Source: Massilia psychrophila (GTDB taxonomy: Bacteria > Pseudomonadota > Gammaproteobacteria > Burkholderiales > Burkholderiaceae_D). From it: a DNA stretch of 64,000 nucleotides. Under the pieces are notes generated by a model, which did no database searches, was not told the DNA's origin, and saw only the letters and a list, made by a program, of their open reading frames with translations. Each line of letters opens with the position of its first letter. Positions within the stretch are counted from its first letter, which is position 1. A program made the position numbers and the translations under genes. Location: the NCBI RefSeq assembly GCF_002760665.1, contig NZ_PDOB01000016.1, forward strand, positions 37,330-101,329. Direction: 5' to 3'. Positions 7,819-22,656 of the stretch are shown here, piece by piece.

Positions 7819-10800
7819 GTGCGTCTCTCTTCCATCAAATTGTCGGGATTTAAGTCATTCGTCGATCCCACCAATTTCCAGGTGCCGGGTCAACTGGTCG
7901 GCGTGGTCGGTCCCAACGGCTGCGGCAAGTCGAACATCATCGACGCCGTACGATGGGTGCTGGGCGAATCGAAAGCGTCGGAGCTGCGCGGCGAATCGAT
8001 GCAAGATGTCATCTTCAACGGCTCGACCCATCGCAAGCCGGCCGGGCGCGCCTCGGTCGAACTGGTGTTCGACAACCACGACGGCAAGGCGGCCGGCCAG
8101 TGGGGCCAGTACGCCGAAATCGCCGTCAAGCGCACTCTCACGCGCGACGGCACCTCGACCTATTACATCAACAGCCAGCCGGTGCGCCGGCGCGACATCC
8201 AGGACATTTTTCTGGGCACAGGCCTGGGCCCGCGCGCCTACGCCATCATCGGCCAGGGCATGATCTCGCGCATCATCGAGTCGCGCCCGGAAGAGCTGCG
8301 CGTGTTCCTCGAAGAGGCGGCCGGCGTGTCGAAGTACAAGGAGCGCCGTCGCGAAACGGCGAACCGATTGGGCGACACGCGCGAAAACCTGTTGCGGGTC
8401 GACGACATCCTGCGCGAACTGAACGCCAACCTCGAAAAACTCGACGCGCAGGCAGTGGTGGCGACCCGCTTCCATGCCTTGCAGGCCGACCAGGAAGAAA
8501 AGCAGAAGCTGCTCTGGCTGCTGCGCAGGAACGAAGCGCACACCGAGCAGGCCAGGTATTTCCGCGAGATGGCGCAGGGCCAGACCGACCTCGAGGAGCA
8601 GACCGCGAAATTGCGTTACGTCGAGCTCGAGCTCGAGCACATGCGCCAGGCCCACTTTGCGGTGGGCGACCGCCTGCACGCGGCCCAGGGCCTGCTGTAC
8701 CAGACCAATTCCGAGATCGGCAGCCTGGAAGCGCAGATCAAGTTCGTCATCGAGTCGCGCAGCCGGCTGCAGAACCAGCTGGCCGCCCTCGGCGCCCAGC
8801 GCGGCCAGTGGCAGTCCCAGGCCCGGGAGGTCCAGCAGCAGGTCGAGGAAGCCGGCTACCTGCTGGAAGAACTTGGCGGACGGGTCGAACAATCGCAGAT
8901 GGCGGCCGAGCAGCAGTCCGACAACCTGCCGGCGTTGGATGGCGCATGGCGCGAGGCCCGGCACAAGACGACCGAGTCGCGCGCGAAGATAGCAAGCGCG
9001 CAGCAGCAGATCGAGCTGGCGTCGGCCCACCAGCGCAACGCTTCGAACATCCTCGCCGGTCTGGCGACCCGGCGCGAGCGGCTGCAGCAGGAAAAAAACG
9101 GACTGAATTTGCCCGACAGCGGGCAGTTGGCCAACCTGCGCTTGCAGCTGGAAGAAAAACAGCAGGCGCTGGAAGAGCAGGCAATGGTGCTCGAAGAAGC
9201 ACTCGAGCAGCAGCAACGCTTCGAGCGGGAGCGCGCCGAAGCGCAAGCGCAGGTCAACCTTGAATCGAGCGCCAACGCGCAGCTCGAAGCGCGCCTGGCG
9301 GCGTTGAAGCAGTTGCAGGAGCGCGTGCAAAGCCAGGGCAAGGTGCAGCCTTGGCTGCAAAAGCACGAACTCGAATCGCTGCCGCGGCTGTGGCAAAAGC
9401 TGCACGTCGAAGCGGGCTGGGAAACCGCGCTGGAATCGGTGCTGCGCGAGCGCACCGCCGCGTTGGAGATGTCGAACATCGAATGGGCCAAGGCCTTTTT
9501 CGGCGACGCGCCGCCGGCCAAGCTGGCGCTGTATGCACCTTCGCATGCCAACGCCGCCAGCACCGAGGTGCCGGGCCTGACGCCGTTTTCCAGCCTGCTG
9601 AAAATTAACGACGGCGGCCTGCGCGGCGTGCTGCAGGGCTGGCTGCACAACGTCTACATCGCCGAAGACGCCGCCAGCGCATTTTCCGCGCGCGGCGCGC
9701 TGCCGGCGGGCGGCGCCTTCATTACCCGCCAGGGCCACGTCGTCGGCGCCTCGAGCGTGCGCTTCTACGCCGCCGACGCCGAGCAGGACGGCGTGCTGGC
9801 GCGGCAGCAGGAAATCGACAACCTCGGCAAGCAGCTGCGCGCCCAGGCCTTGCTGGCCGAACAGGCGCGTTCGCGCCTGGTGCGCGCCGACGCCGCCGTG
9901 TCGGACCTTGCGCGCCGCCTGCAGGACGCCCGCCAGCGCATCGCTTCCCTGACGCAGTCGGTGCACGCGCTGCAGATCGACGTCGTCAGGCAGTCCGAGG
10001 TCGAGGCCCGCTTCAACCAGCGCAGCACCCAGATCCACGCCGACCTGCTTGAAATCGCGATGCAGGAAGAGGAACAGCAGCAGGTGCGCATGGAGTCGGA
10101 AGAAAAATTCGAACAGCTCGACATCGAACTGGCCGAACTGCAGGGCGCGCACGAAGACGGCCAGACCTTGTTCTTGCAGCGCGAGGCGGCGCTGGCCGAC
10201 GCGCGTGAGCAGCTGCGCGAACTCGAACGCGCCGCCCAGGAAGCGTCATTCGCCGAAAAATCGCAGCGCAGCAAGATCGACGAACTGCAGCGCAATATCG
10301 CCACCGCGACCAGCCAGGCGGCGCAAGTGGGCGAGCGGCTCGAATTGAGCCAGCAAGAGCTCGAGTCGCTCGAGAGCGGCGCCGCCGACGACGGCCTGCA
10401 AGACCTGCTCGAGCGCCGCACCACGCAGGAGCGGGCGCTGGCCGACGCCCGCCATGAACTCGACCAGATCACCTTGCAGCTGCGCCATGCCGAGGAGTCG
10501 CGCATGCTTGCCGAGCGCAGCCTGCAGCCACAGCGCGACAGGATCTCGGAAGTGCAGCTCAAGGAGCAGGCGGCGCGCCTGAACCAGGAACAGTTCGCCG
10601 AAGCGTTGAAGGCGGTCGGCGCGGTTGGCGAGGAAGAGGCGGTGCTGTCGCAAAAACTCCATCCCGACATGAAACCGTCATGGCTTGCGGGCGAAGTGAC
10701 GCGCCTGGCGAACGCCATCGCGGCGCTCGGCGCGGTCAACCTGGCCGCCCTCGACGAACTGGCGCAGGCGTCCGAGCGCAAGAATTTTTTGGACGCCCAG

Positions 10801-11348
10801 AACGCCGACCTGCTGGAAGCGATCACCACGCTGGAAGACGCGATCCACAAGATCGACAAGGAAACGCGCGACCTGCTGCAGGACACCTTCGACCAGGTCA
10901 ACCTGCATTTTTCCGAACTGTTCCCGATCCTGTTCGGTGGCGGCAACGCGCGCCTGGTGATGACGGGCGACGAAATCCTCGACTCCGGCGTGCAGGTGAT
11001 GGCGCAGCCGCCGGGCAAGAAAAACGCCACCATCCACCTGCTGTCGGGCGGCGAAAAAGCGCTGACCGCCACCGCGCTGGTGTTTTCAATGTTCCGCCTG
11101 AACCCGGCGCCGTTCTGCCTGCTGGACGAGGTCGACGCGCCGCTGGACGATTCAAATACCGAACGCTTTTGCCGCATGGTGAAGCGGATGTCGGAGCATA
11201 CGCAATTCCTTTTCATCTCGCATAATAAAATTGCGATGGAAATGGCCAATCAACTGATCGGTGTGACGATGCAGGAGCAGGGTGTATCGCGCATTGTGGC
11301 GGTGGACATGGAGTCCGCCGCAAATTTCGCTACTGAGGCACAAGCAGC

Positions 11349-11352
<4 letters not shown>
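7819..11352 (+). CDS. smc: chromosome segregation protein SMC
   Basis: This 1177-residue ATPase organises and condenses the chromosome. The Walker A motif GPNGCGKS is at residues 31-38. Two long coiled coils flank a hinge at about 520-640. The C-terminal head has the ABC signature LLSGGEKALTATAL (about 1074-1087) and Walker B FCLLDEVDAPLDD (1099-1111). The start is GTG at 7819, giving the canonical MRLSSIKLSGFKSF. It overlaps zipA by 4 bp, which suggests translational coupling of chromosome organisation and division genes. No scpA or scpB lies in the window. Confidence 0.97.
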
Positions 11353-15501
<4,149 letters not shown>

Positions 15502-15515
<14 letters not shown>

Positions 15516-16038
15516 CATCTTGAAAATGGGCGATCCGCGCCTGCTGCGCGTGGCCGAGCCGGTGCGCGAATTCGGCACGCCCGAAATGAAGGCGCTGATC
15601 GCCGACATGTTCGATACCATGCACGCCGCCAACGGCGCCGGGCTGGCCGCGCCGCAGATCGGCGTCAACTTGCAGCTGGTGATCTACGGCTTCAAGGAAA
15701 ACCAGCGTTACCCGGACGCGCCGGCAGTGCCCGAGACGGTGCTGATCAATCCCGTGCTGACGCCCTTGTCGAACGACATGGACGAGCAGTTCGAAGGCTG
15801 CCTGTCGGTGCCCGGCCTGCGCGGCGTGGTGCCGCGCTACACGCAGCTGCATTACGAAGGCGTCGACCAGGACGGCCGCCCTATCGTGCGCGACGCCGAA
15901 GGTTTTCATGCGCGCGTGGTGCAGCACGAAGTCGATCACCTGCTCGGCATCCTGTACCCGATGCGCATTACCGACTTTTCGCAGTTCGGCTACACCAGCG
16001 TAATGTTCCCCGACCTCGATCCGGACGACGACCAATGA
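15502..16038 (+). CDS. def: peptide deformylase
   Basis: This 178-residue metalloenzyme removes the N-formyl group from nascent proteins. All three motifs are present: [10 protein letters not shown] (45-54), EGCLSVPG with metal ligand C100, and QHEVDHL with H142, E143 and H146. The start lies inside the end of galU. Because it is far from fmt, this may be one of several deformylases in the genome (inference). Confidence 0.93.
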
Positions 16039-16520
16039 GGGCGACGATGCTCACCCTGGCGCTGGCCGCTGTAGCCCCGCTGGCGCACGCCGGCGAGGTG
16101 TTCACCCGCGTCGAGCCGGCGCCACTGAAAGAGTTCTGGGTCGACAGCGGTTTCGCGACATACCACTTCGACCGCGACAAGGACCTCAACGGTGGCAATG
16201 GCGGGCTGGGGGCGGAGTACCGGTTCCGCGGCGACCTGGCGGCCACCGCAGGGCGCTTCTACAACAGCGACCGGCAGTATTCGAACTATGTCGGTGCGAT
16301 CTGGCAGCCGTACGCCATCGGGCCGGTGCGCCTCGGCGCCGTCATCGCCGGCTTCAACGGCTATCCGCAGATGAAAGGCGGCGGCTGGTTCCCCGCCCTG
16401 ATCCCGATGGCGACCATCGAGTACCGGCGCTTCGGCGTCAATATCGGCTTCGTGCCGTCGTACAAGGACCGCTTGTACGGCGGCATTTCCGTACAACTGA
16501 AATTCAAACTGAGCGATTAG
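16035..16520 (+). CDS. predicted outer-membrane beta-barrel, PagP-like
   Basis: The 161-residue product has a signal peptide (about 1-19) and alternating aromatic/hydrophobic strands ending in VQLKFKLSD, as in small outer-membrane barrels. The second half follows the pattern of Pag[16 protein letters not shown], then [18 protein letters not shown], then a final strand pair. H44 in TYHFDRD and S78-D79 are candidates for catalytic positions, but I cannot confirm them. It overlaps def by 4 bp. It may be a lipid A acyl-modifying enzyme or only a fold relative. Confidence 0.55.
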   Translation: MRATMLTLALAAVAPLAHAGEVFTRVEPAPLKEFWVDSGFATYHFDRDKDLNGGNGGLGAEYRFRGDLAATAGRFYNSDRQYSNYVGAIWQPYAIGPVRLGAVIAGFNGYPQMKGGGWFPALIPMATIEYRRFGVNIGFVPSYKDRLYGGISVQLKFKLSD

Positions 16521-16618
16521 CCGGGCGCGGATGATGCCCGCATATCGCCATTAATAATCGGGGTGAAATATATCCGGGGATCGACATCTATCCCTGTCTC
16601 AAACTCACCAAGCCTGCG

Positions 16619-18247
16619 TCAGCGCTTCACTTTCCCCAGCGGGTCATCGCGGTTCCAGACCGGCATCGACGCCGCATTCGCAATCGCATACCCCAGGTTC
16701 AGCGTGAACTGGGCCTGCTGCAGCATGCCCGATAAGTCCCAGGCGGGATTGTATTGATCGCTGACCTGGTGATAGTGATTCTTGAAGGCGACCATCCGCG
16801 CGCTGGCGTCGGCCGGGTGGTCGGCAAACTCGAACGAACCGTCGCCGGAGAATACCGCCGAGCCGACGTTAAACGCCGGCACGCCCGCTTTCGCGAACAT
16901 GAAATGGTCGGCGCGGAAGTAGGCGCCGCCCAGGTCGGGCACCGCCGGCGCCAGGCGCAGGCCCATCCGCTTGGCGACACGCTCGGCGCTGGCGTGAAGG
17001 CTGCTGCGCTCGCTGCCGGCGACGCCGATGTCGCGCGTGGTGCCGACAAAATTCATGCTGTCGAGGTTCAGGTCGACGGCGGTCTTTGCCAGCGGCCACA
17101 GTGGATTGCGTACATACGCCAGGCTGCCGATCAAACCTTGCTCCTCCGCGCATGGCCACAGGAAGATCTGGGTGCGGCGCGCCGGATGGGCCAGCGCCGC
17201 CTGCGCCATCGCCAGCAAGGCCGCCGCTCCCGAGGCGTTGTCGATGGCGCCGTTCCAGATATGGTCCGCGACGTGGCCCGACCCGTCGTTGGCGGCGCCG
17301 ATGCCGAGGTGGTCCCAGTGCGCCGAGTAAATTACGGCCTGTTCCTTGAGTACCGGATCGGTGCCTGGCACGATGCCGGCGACGTTGAACTGCTCGACCT
17401 GGCGGATTTTGCTGTCGAGTGCGGCGTGCATCACGATCCCGAGCTCGACCGGCTTGAAGCCGCGCACCTCCGCCTGGGCGCGCAGGAGGTCGAGGTCCTG
17501 GCCGGCGGCGGCGAACAGCGTGCGCGCGGTGTCTTCGTGGATCCATCCCTGCAGCGCGTTGCCGGCCCCGGCCAGTTCGAAGCGTTCGTGGCCGAAGCTG
17601 GTGGCCGGAACGCTCCATGGATACGAAGCCGATTCAAGGGTGTGGATCAGCAGGATGCCGGCTGCGCCCTGGCGCAGCGCTTCCTCGTATTTGTACATCC
17701 AGCGGCCGTGCCAGGTCAGCGATTTGCCGCCGAAGCGTCTCGGCTCGGCCGCGGTCGGCTTTGGATCGTTGACCATCACGATCAGCAGTTTGCCCTTGAC
17801 GTCGACGCCGGCGAAGTCGTTCCAGCGCTCCTCATGGCTGTCGATGCCATAGCCGGCAAACACCACCGGCGCGTCGATGCGCACCTGCGCCTGGCCGTTC
17901 GCGTTGGCAAACAGGATGTCGCTGCCAAGCGTCGGCGCCAGCGTCTTGCCGCCGACGTCGAAGCGCGCCGAACTGCCCGGCAGCGTCGTGGTGCCGACCA
18001 TCTTTACCGATTGCCGGTAGAGCTTGCCGGCAGCCGGCTTGAGGCCGATCGCCGCTGCCTGCGTCTCGAGGTAACGCACCGTGAGGTCGCCGCCGCGCTG
18101 GCCCGTGCCGCGTCCTTCCAGAAGGTCGTCGGCCAGGAACGCCAGGTGGGCGCGCAGCGGTGCTTCGGCGACCACCGGTTGCGCTTGGGCTAAGGCAGTG
18201 TGGCTGGCAAACGCGAGGCCGGCGGCGAGGAGGGAAAGACGCATCAT
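16619..18247 (-). CDS. secreted M28-family zinc aminopeptidase
   Basis: The product (about 542 aa) has a signal peptide ending near ALAQA, an inserted PA-like domain and an M28 peptidase domain. Zinc-ligand motifs are SAHWDHLG, NGAIDNASGAAALL, CAEEQGLIGS and HYHQVSDQYN. It probably trims peptides in the periplasm or outside the cell. The ATG pair at 18247/18244 follows GGAG, so the open frame to 18268 is not needed. The neighbours are unrelated, and a weak hairpin follows its 3' end. Confidence 0.85.
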   Translation of the reverse strand: MMRLSLLAAGLAFASHTALAQAQPVVAEAPLRAHLAFLADDLLEGRGTGQRGGDLTVRYLETQAAAIGLKPAAGKLYRQSVKMVGTTTLPGSSARFDVGGKTLAPTLGSDILFANANGQAQVRIDAPVVFAGYGIDSHEERWNDFAGVDVKGKLLIVMVNDPKPTAAEPRRFGGKSLTWHGRWMYKYEEALRQGAAGILLIHTLESASYPWSVPATSFGHERFELAGAGNALQGWIHEDTARTLFAAAGQDLDLLRAQAEVRGFKPVELGIVMHAALDSKIRQVEQFNVAGIVPGTDPVLKEQAVIYSAHWDHLGIGAANDGSGHVADHIWNGAIDNASGAAALLAMAQAALAHPARRTQIFLWPCAEEQGLIGSLAYVRNPLWPLAKTAVDLNLDSMNFVGTTRDIGVAGSERSSLHASAERVAKRMGLRLAPAVPDLGGAYFRADHFMFAKAGVPAFNVGSAVFSGDGSFEFADHPADASARMVAFKNHYHQVSDQYNPAWDLSGMLQQAQFTLNLGYAIANAASMPVWNRDDPLGKVKR

Positions 18248-18308
18248 GGAAGCTCCGCAAAAAGTCAAGTTGGCACTGCAGGGGCGAGGCGGGCCAGCCC
18301 CGGCGCGA

Positions 18309-19055
18309 TCAGAACTGTTCGTCCGGCCTTAAATACCGCCACTGCCCGACCGGCAGGTCACCCAGCTTGACCTTGCCGATGCGAACCCGCTTCAAGCCCA
18401 GCACTTTCAGCCCCACCATGTCGCACATGCGGCGGATCTGGCGCTTTTTCCCCTCGCGCAAGGTGAAGCTGAGCTGGTCCTCGTTCTGCCAGCGCACCTT
18501 CGCCGGCAGCAGCGCCTTGCCATCCATCCACAGCCCGAAACACAGCTTTTTCAGTTCCGACTCGGGCAGGGTGCCCGGCTTGGTGTACTGCACCCGCACC
18601 AGGTATTCCTTCTCGATGGCCGTGTCCTGGCCGATCAGCGTCTTGGCGACGCGGCCGTCCTGGGTCAGGATCAACAGGCCGACCGAGTCGATGTCGAGCC
18701 GGCCGGCCGGCACCAGGCTGCGCAACTGGGTGGGATGGAACTGCTCCGGCGACGGATCGTCGGGCCAGCGGTTCTCGGCCTTGATCAGCGCGATCGCCGG
18801 TGTGTAGCCGTCCTCGGCCTGGCCGCTGACATAGCCCATCGGCTTGTTGATCAGCACCGTGACGCGCTTGGACTGCTCGGCGGCGGCCTGGCGTTCGACC
18901 GTCACCTTCTGGTCCGGCGTGACCTTGCTGCCCAGTTCGGACACCACCTGGCCGTCGACCCGCACCCAGCCGCGGGCAATCCATTCATCGGCTTCGCGGC
19001 GCGAGCACAGCCCGAGTTCGGACATGCGTTTGGATAGGCGTAACAAGTCAGTCAT
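18309..19055 (-). CDS. large-subunit pseudouridine synthase, RluB/RluF type
   Basis: This 248-residue enzyme has an N-terminal S4 RNA-binding domain (LSKRMSELGLCSRREADEWI) and a catalytic domain. The conserved GRLDIDSVGLLILTQDG contains the aspartate nucleophile, and REGKKRQIRRMCDMVGL is typical of the RsuA/RluB/RluF group. It isomerises uridine in 23S rRNA; the exact site cannot be told from sequence alone. A GTG at 19067 is an alternative start. It lies just downstream of glnD. Confidence 0.85.
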   Translation of the reverse strand: MTDLLRLSKRMSELGLCSRREADEWIARGWVRVDGQVVSELGSKVTPDQKVTVERQAAAEQSKRVTVLINKPMGYVSGQAEDGYTPAIALIKAENRWPDDPSPEQFHPTQLRSLVPAGRLDIDSVGLLILTQDGRVAKTLIGQDTAIEKEYLVRVQYTKPGTLPESELKKLCFGLWMDGKALLPAKVRWQNEDQLSFTLREGKKRQIRRMCDMVGLKVLGLKRVRIGKVKLGDLPVGQWRYLRPDEQF

Positions 19056-19100
19056 GGAACACAGCACTCATGGGATATGGCAGTCATAGAATATATTTCA

Positions 19101-21695
19101 TTAAACTTTAAGGACGTCCAGCAGGTCGGTCTCGAGCTGGATCTGGTTGCGTGAACTGGACAGCACGGCGCCGTCGACGAGGAACACGTCTTCGACCCGT
19201 TCGCCGAGCGTCATGATCTTGGCGGTGTGGACGTTGATGCGGTAGCGCGTGAGCACGTTGGCGATCGAATACAGCAATCCGGTGCGGTCGCTGGCGGAAA
19301 TCGACAGCAGGTGGTACTGTCCGCGCTCGTCGGGACGCAGGTCCACTGTCGGCTGAATCGGAAAGGTACGCGACAGGCGCGACAGGCGCCCACGGGCCGG
19401 CGCCGGCAGCGGCGCCTGCTTTGTCAGCAGTTCGCCGATCTCGTGTTCGATCAGGTTGATGATGTCGCGGTAGCTGTTGGCAAAATTGTCCTCCGTCACC
19501 AGGAAGGTGTCGAGCGCGTAGCCGTGTCGGGTGGTGTGGATCTTGGCGTCGAGGATGGAAAAATTCTTGCGGTCGAAATAGCTGCAGATGCGCGCGAACA
19601 AATCCGGCTGGTCTTTGATGTAGACCGCCACCTGCAAACCTTCGCCGATCGGCGCCAGACGGCACTTGACGACCGGTTTGGTCGAGTCGAGCCGATCGTA
19701 CAGCGAGCGCGTTTGCCAGGCAATGTCGGCGGCGTCGTGGCGCAGGAACCAGGCGACGTCGAGCTGGTTCCACAGCGCCTCGTGCGCGTGTTCGGGCAGG
19801 CCGTACAGGCGCAAGGTGGCGCGCGCCTCGCTCTGGCGGTTCATCAGTTCGCGGTCGGCCGAATGCGGCTCGCCGCCCAGCACCCGCAAGGTCACGCGGT
19901 ACAGGTCTTCGAGCAGCTTGGCCTTCCAGGCATTCCACACCTTCGGGCTGGTGCCGCGGATGTCGGCCACCGTCAGCAAGTACAGCGCCGTCAAATGGCG
20001 CTCGTCGCCGACAAGCGCCGCGAACGCCTGGATCACGTCGGGGTCGGACAGGTCCTGTTTCTGCGCCACCTGCGACATCGTCAGGTGCTGCTCGACCAGG
20101 AACATCACCAGCGCGGTGTCGTCAGGCGTGACGCCGTGGTCGAGACAGAATCCGGTGGCGTCGGCCACCCCTAACCGGGAATGGTCGCCGCCGCGGCCCT
20201 TGGCGATGTCGTGGAACAGCGCCGCCACGTACAACAGCCACGATGAACGGAAGTTGGCGATCAGCTGGCTGCAGAACGGATATTCGTGCGCGTGCTCGCT
20301 CATCGTGAAGCGGCGCATGTTACGCACCACCATCAAGATGTGCTGGTCGACCGTGTAGACGTGGAACAGGTCGTGCTGCATCATGCCGACGATGTGGCGA
20401 AACGCCGGCAGGTAGCGGCCGAGGATGCCCATGTCGTTCATGCGCCGCAGCGCGTGCACCAGGCCCACCGGAGCTTGCAGGATGCGCACGAACAGCGCGC
20501 GGTTGACCGGATCGGCACGGAAAACCTCGTCGATCCTCGAGCGCGCGTGCCACAGCGCGCGGGTGGTGCGCGCGGTCATGCCCTTGATGTCGGGACGTTC
20601 GGTCATGACGACGAAAATCTCCAGCAAGGTCGACGGCTCCGATTCGAACGTGTCGTCGGCTTTGACGTCGATGAAGCCGTTGACCTGGTTGAAGCGGTCG
20701 TTGACGGCGACGACTTCGGCCGGTTGCGGGAACAGCTGCGCCTCGATATTTTGCAGCAGGATGGTATTGAGCTGGGTGACCGTCTTGGCGGCCCAGTAAT
20801 AGCGCTGCATCAGGTATTCGCTGGCGCGGCGCGCGTTGACTCCCTCGCCGGTGGTTTGCAGGCCGAACGTTTCGGCGATCGCGCCCTGGACGTCGAACAC
20901 CAGCCGGTCTTCGCGCCGCCCGGCATGCAAGTGCAGGCGCACGCGGATATCCTTGAACGCGCTTTCCTTTTCCATCAGCGCGCGCGCCTCGACCTGGGTG
21001 ATCAGGCCACGCGCCGCCAGCTGCCCCCAGGAATTGGCCAGAGCGGCGGCTTTCGCCACCCACAGGATTACCTGCAGGTCGCGCAGGCCGCCGGGGCTCT
21101 CCTTGCAGTTCGGCTCGAGCGAGAATGCGGTGTCTTCGTATTTGGCATGGCGCAGCCGCATCTCGACGGTCTTGGCCTGGAAAAAAGCCTGCGGATCGAG
21201 CTCTTCCTGGTAGCGCCGCTGCAGCTGTTCGAACAGCGGCACGTCGCCCGTCACCAGGCGTGCTTCGAGCAGGCTGGTTTGCACCGTGATGTCGGCGCGC
21301 GACTCGCTCATGCACTCGTCGACGGTGCGGATGCTGCTGCCGATTTCCAGTCCCAGGTCCCACAGCAGTTGCACCAGTTCCTCGAGCTTGCCGCGGGTGA
21401 TGGCGTCGGCCGGCTGCGACAGTAAAATGAGCAGGTCGAGGTCGGAGTGGGGGAAAAGCTCGCCGCGCCCGTAGCCGCCAACGCCGACCAGCGCGCAGGC
21501 GGGCGGCAGGCCGGCGCCGTTCCACGCTTCGGCCAGCACCGCATCGACGCTTTGCCGCAGCCCGCGCAACAGTTTTTCCGGCTTGCCGTCGCCGTGGAAG
21601 GCGTCCGTCAGGAGCTGGCGTTCGGCTTTCAGCCGGCCCTTGAGCAGGTCACGGGTTTGCGCTTTATCCCGCGCTTTGTCGACTGCGGCGTCCAT
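19101..21695 (-). CDS. glnD: [protein-PII] uridylyltransferase/uridylyl-removing enzyme
   Basis: GlnD (864 aa) is the nitrogen sensor that adds or removes UMP on PII in response to glutamine. It has the nucleotidyltransferase motif GGYGRGELFPHSDLD (about 73-87), an HD hydrolase domain with LFHDIAKGRGGDHS, and two C-terminal ACT domains that sense glutamine. It begins one base after the map stop codon, so the two are probably translationally coupled, as in many proteobacteria. Confidence 0.96.
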   Translation of the reverse strand: MDAAVDKARDKAQTRDLLKGRLKAERQLLTDAFHGDGKPEKLLRGLRQSVDAVLAEAWNGAGLPPACALVGVGGYGRGELFPHSDLDLLILLSQPADAITRGKLEELVQLLWDLGLEIGSSIRTVDECMSESRADITVQTSLLEARLVTGDVPLFEQLQRRYQEELDPQAFFQAKTVEMRLRHAKYEDTAFSLEPNCKESPGGLRDLQVILWVAKAAALANSWGQLAARGLITQVEARALMEKESAFKDIRVRLHLHAGRREDRLVFDVQGAIAETFGLQTTGEGVNARRASEYLMQRYYWAAKTVTQLNTILLQNIEAQLFPQPAEVVAVNDRFNQVNGFIDVKADDTFESEPSTLLEIFVVMTERPDIKGMTARTTRALWHARSRIDEVFRADPVNRALFVRILQAPVGLVHALRRMNDMGILGRYLPAFRHIVGMMQHDLFHVYTVDQHILMVVRNMRRFTMSEHAHEYPFCSQLIANFRSSWLLYVAALFHDIAKGRGGDHSRLGVADATGFCLDHGVTPDDTALVMFLVEQHLTMSQVAQKQDLSDPDVIQAFAALVGDERHLTALYLLTVADIRGTSPKVWNAWKAKLLEDLYRVTLRVLGGEPHSADRELMNRQSEARATLRLYGLPEHAHEALWNQLDVAWFLRHDAADIAWQTRSLYDRLDSTKPVVKCRLAPIGEGLQVAVYIKDQPDLFARICSYFDRKNFSILDAKIHTTRHGYALDTFLVTEDNFANSYRDIINLIEHEIGELLTKQAPLPAPARGRLSRLSRTFPIQPTVDLRPDERGQYHLLSISASDRTGLLYSIANVLTRYRINVHTAKIMTLGERVEDVFLVDGAVLSSSRNQIQLETDLLDVLKV

Positions 21696-21696
21696 C

Positions 21697-22539
21697 TCAG
21701 GCCGCCGCCGCCGGGGCCTCGCCTTGTGCCACTTGCTTTTGCACGACGGCCGGCGGCGGCGGCGTGCCGGCCGAATCGGTCAGCACTTCGTAGCCGGTTT
21801 CCGTCACCAGCACCGTGTGTTCCCACTGCGCCGACAGGCTGCGGTCCTTGGTCTTGATGGTCCAGCCGTCGCCCATTTCGCGGATCTCGCGCCGGCCGGC
21901 GTTGATCATCGGCTCGATCGTGAAAATCATGCCGGCTTCGAGACGCTCCAGGGTGCCCGGTTTGCCGTAATGCAGGACTTGCGGCTCTTCGTGGAACACG
22001 GTGCCGATGCCGTGGCCGCAAAATTCGCGCACCACGCTGTAGCCGTTTTTCTCGGCGTGCTGCTGGATCGCGTGGCCGATGTCGCCCAGGTAGGCGCCCG
22101 GCTTGACTTTCGAGATGCCTAGCCACATGCATTCATAGGTGACGTCAGACAGGCGCCTGGCCAAGATCGACGGCTCGCCGATGAAAAACATGCGGCTGTT
22201 ATCGCCGTGAAAACCGTTCTTGATGACGGTGATGTCGAGGTTGACCACGTCGCCGGTTTTCAACACCTTGTCGCCCGGGATTCCGTGGCAGATGACGTCG
22301 TTGACCGAGGTGCAGATCGCTTTCGGATACGGCGTGTAACCCGGCGGGCAATAGTTCAGCGGCGCCGGAATGGAACCTTGCACGTTGGTCATATACTCGT
22401 GGCACAACCGGTCGAGCTCGCCGGTTGTAACGCCGGGCTTGACGAAGGGCGTGATGTAATCGAGCACTTCGGCGCCAAGCCGGCCGGCGATACGCATGCC
22501 GGCAATTTCTTCGGAGGTCTTGATGGAGATGGAGGACAT
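21697..22539 (-). CDS. map: type I methionine aminopeptidase
   Basis: MetAP (280 aa) removes the initiator methionine. The metal ligands are all visible: D102 (LDITV), D113 (GDNSR), H176 (GHGIG), E209 (TIEPM) and E240 (WEHTV). H85 in the VICHGIP segment is also conserved. A C-terminal Ala/Pro-rich tail is extra. The start is taken as ATG at 22539 rather than the upstream TTG at 22557. In many relatives map lies divergent from rpsB; here two membrane-protein genes intervene. Confidence 0.95.
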   Translation of the reverse strand: MSSISIKTSEEIAGMRIAGRLGAEVLDYITPFVKPGVTTGELDRLCHEYMTNVQGSIPAPLNYCPPGYTPYPKAICTSVNDVICHGIPGDKVLKTGDVVNLDITVIKNGFHGDNSRMFFIGEPSILARRLSDVTYECMWLGISKVKPGAYLGDIGHAIQQHAEKNGYSVVREFCGHGIGTVFHEEPQVLHYGKPGTLERLEAGMIFTIEPMINAGRREIREMGDGWTIKTKDRSLSAQWEHTVLVTETGYEVLTDSAGTPPPPAVVQKQVAQGEAPAAAA

Positions 22540-22656
22540 GGGTATCACAATCGACAAATGAGGTATGTGCGCTTCAAGCCGACCTTCGGCGCGCGCGCGG
22601 ATACCATCATTATAAGGGATGTCGATATTTGGCGAAGACGGTCGCCTCCATCAGCT

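Noticed and set aside
7855..10152. 765-codon open frame opposite smc
   Set aside because: It is antisense to a fully convincing SMC gene, has no recognisable domain, and long shadow frames are expected in GC-rich DNA.
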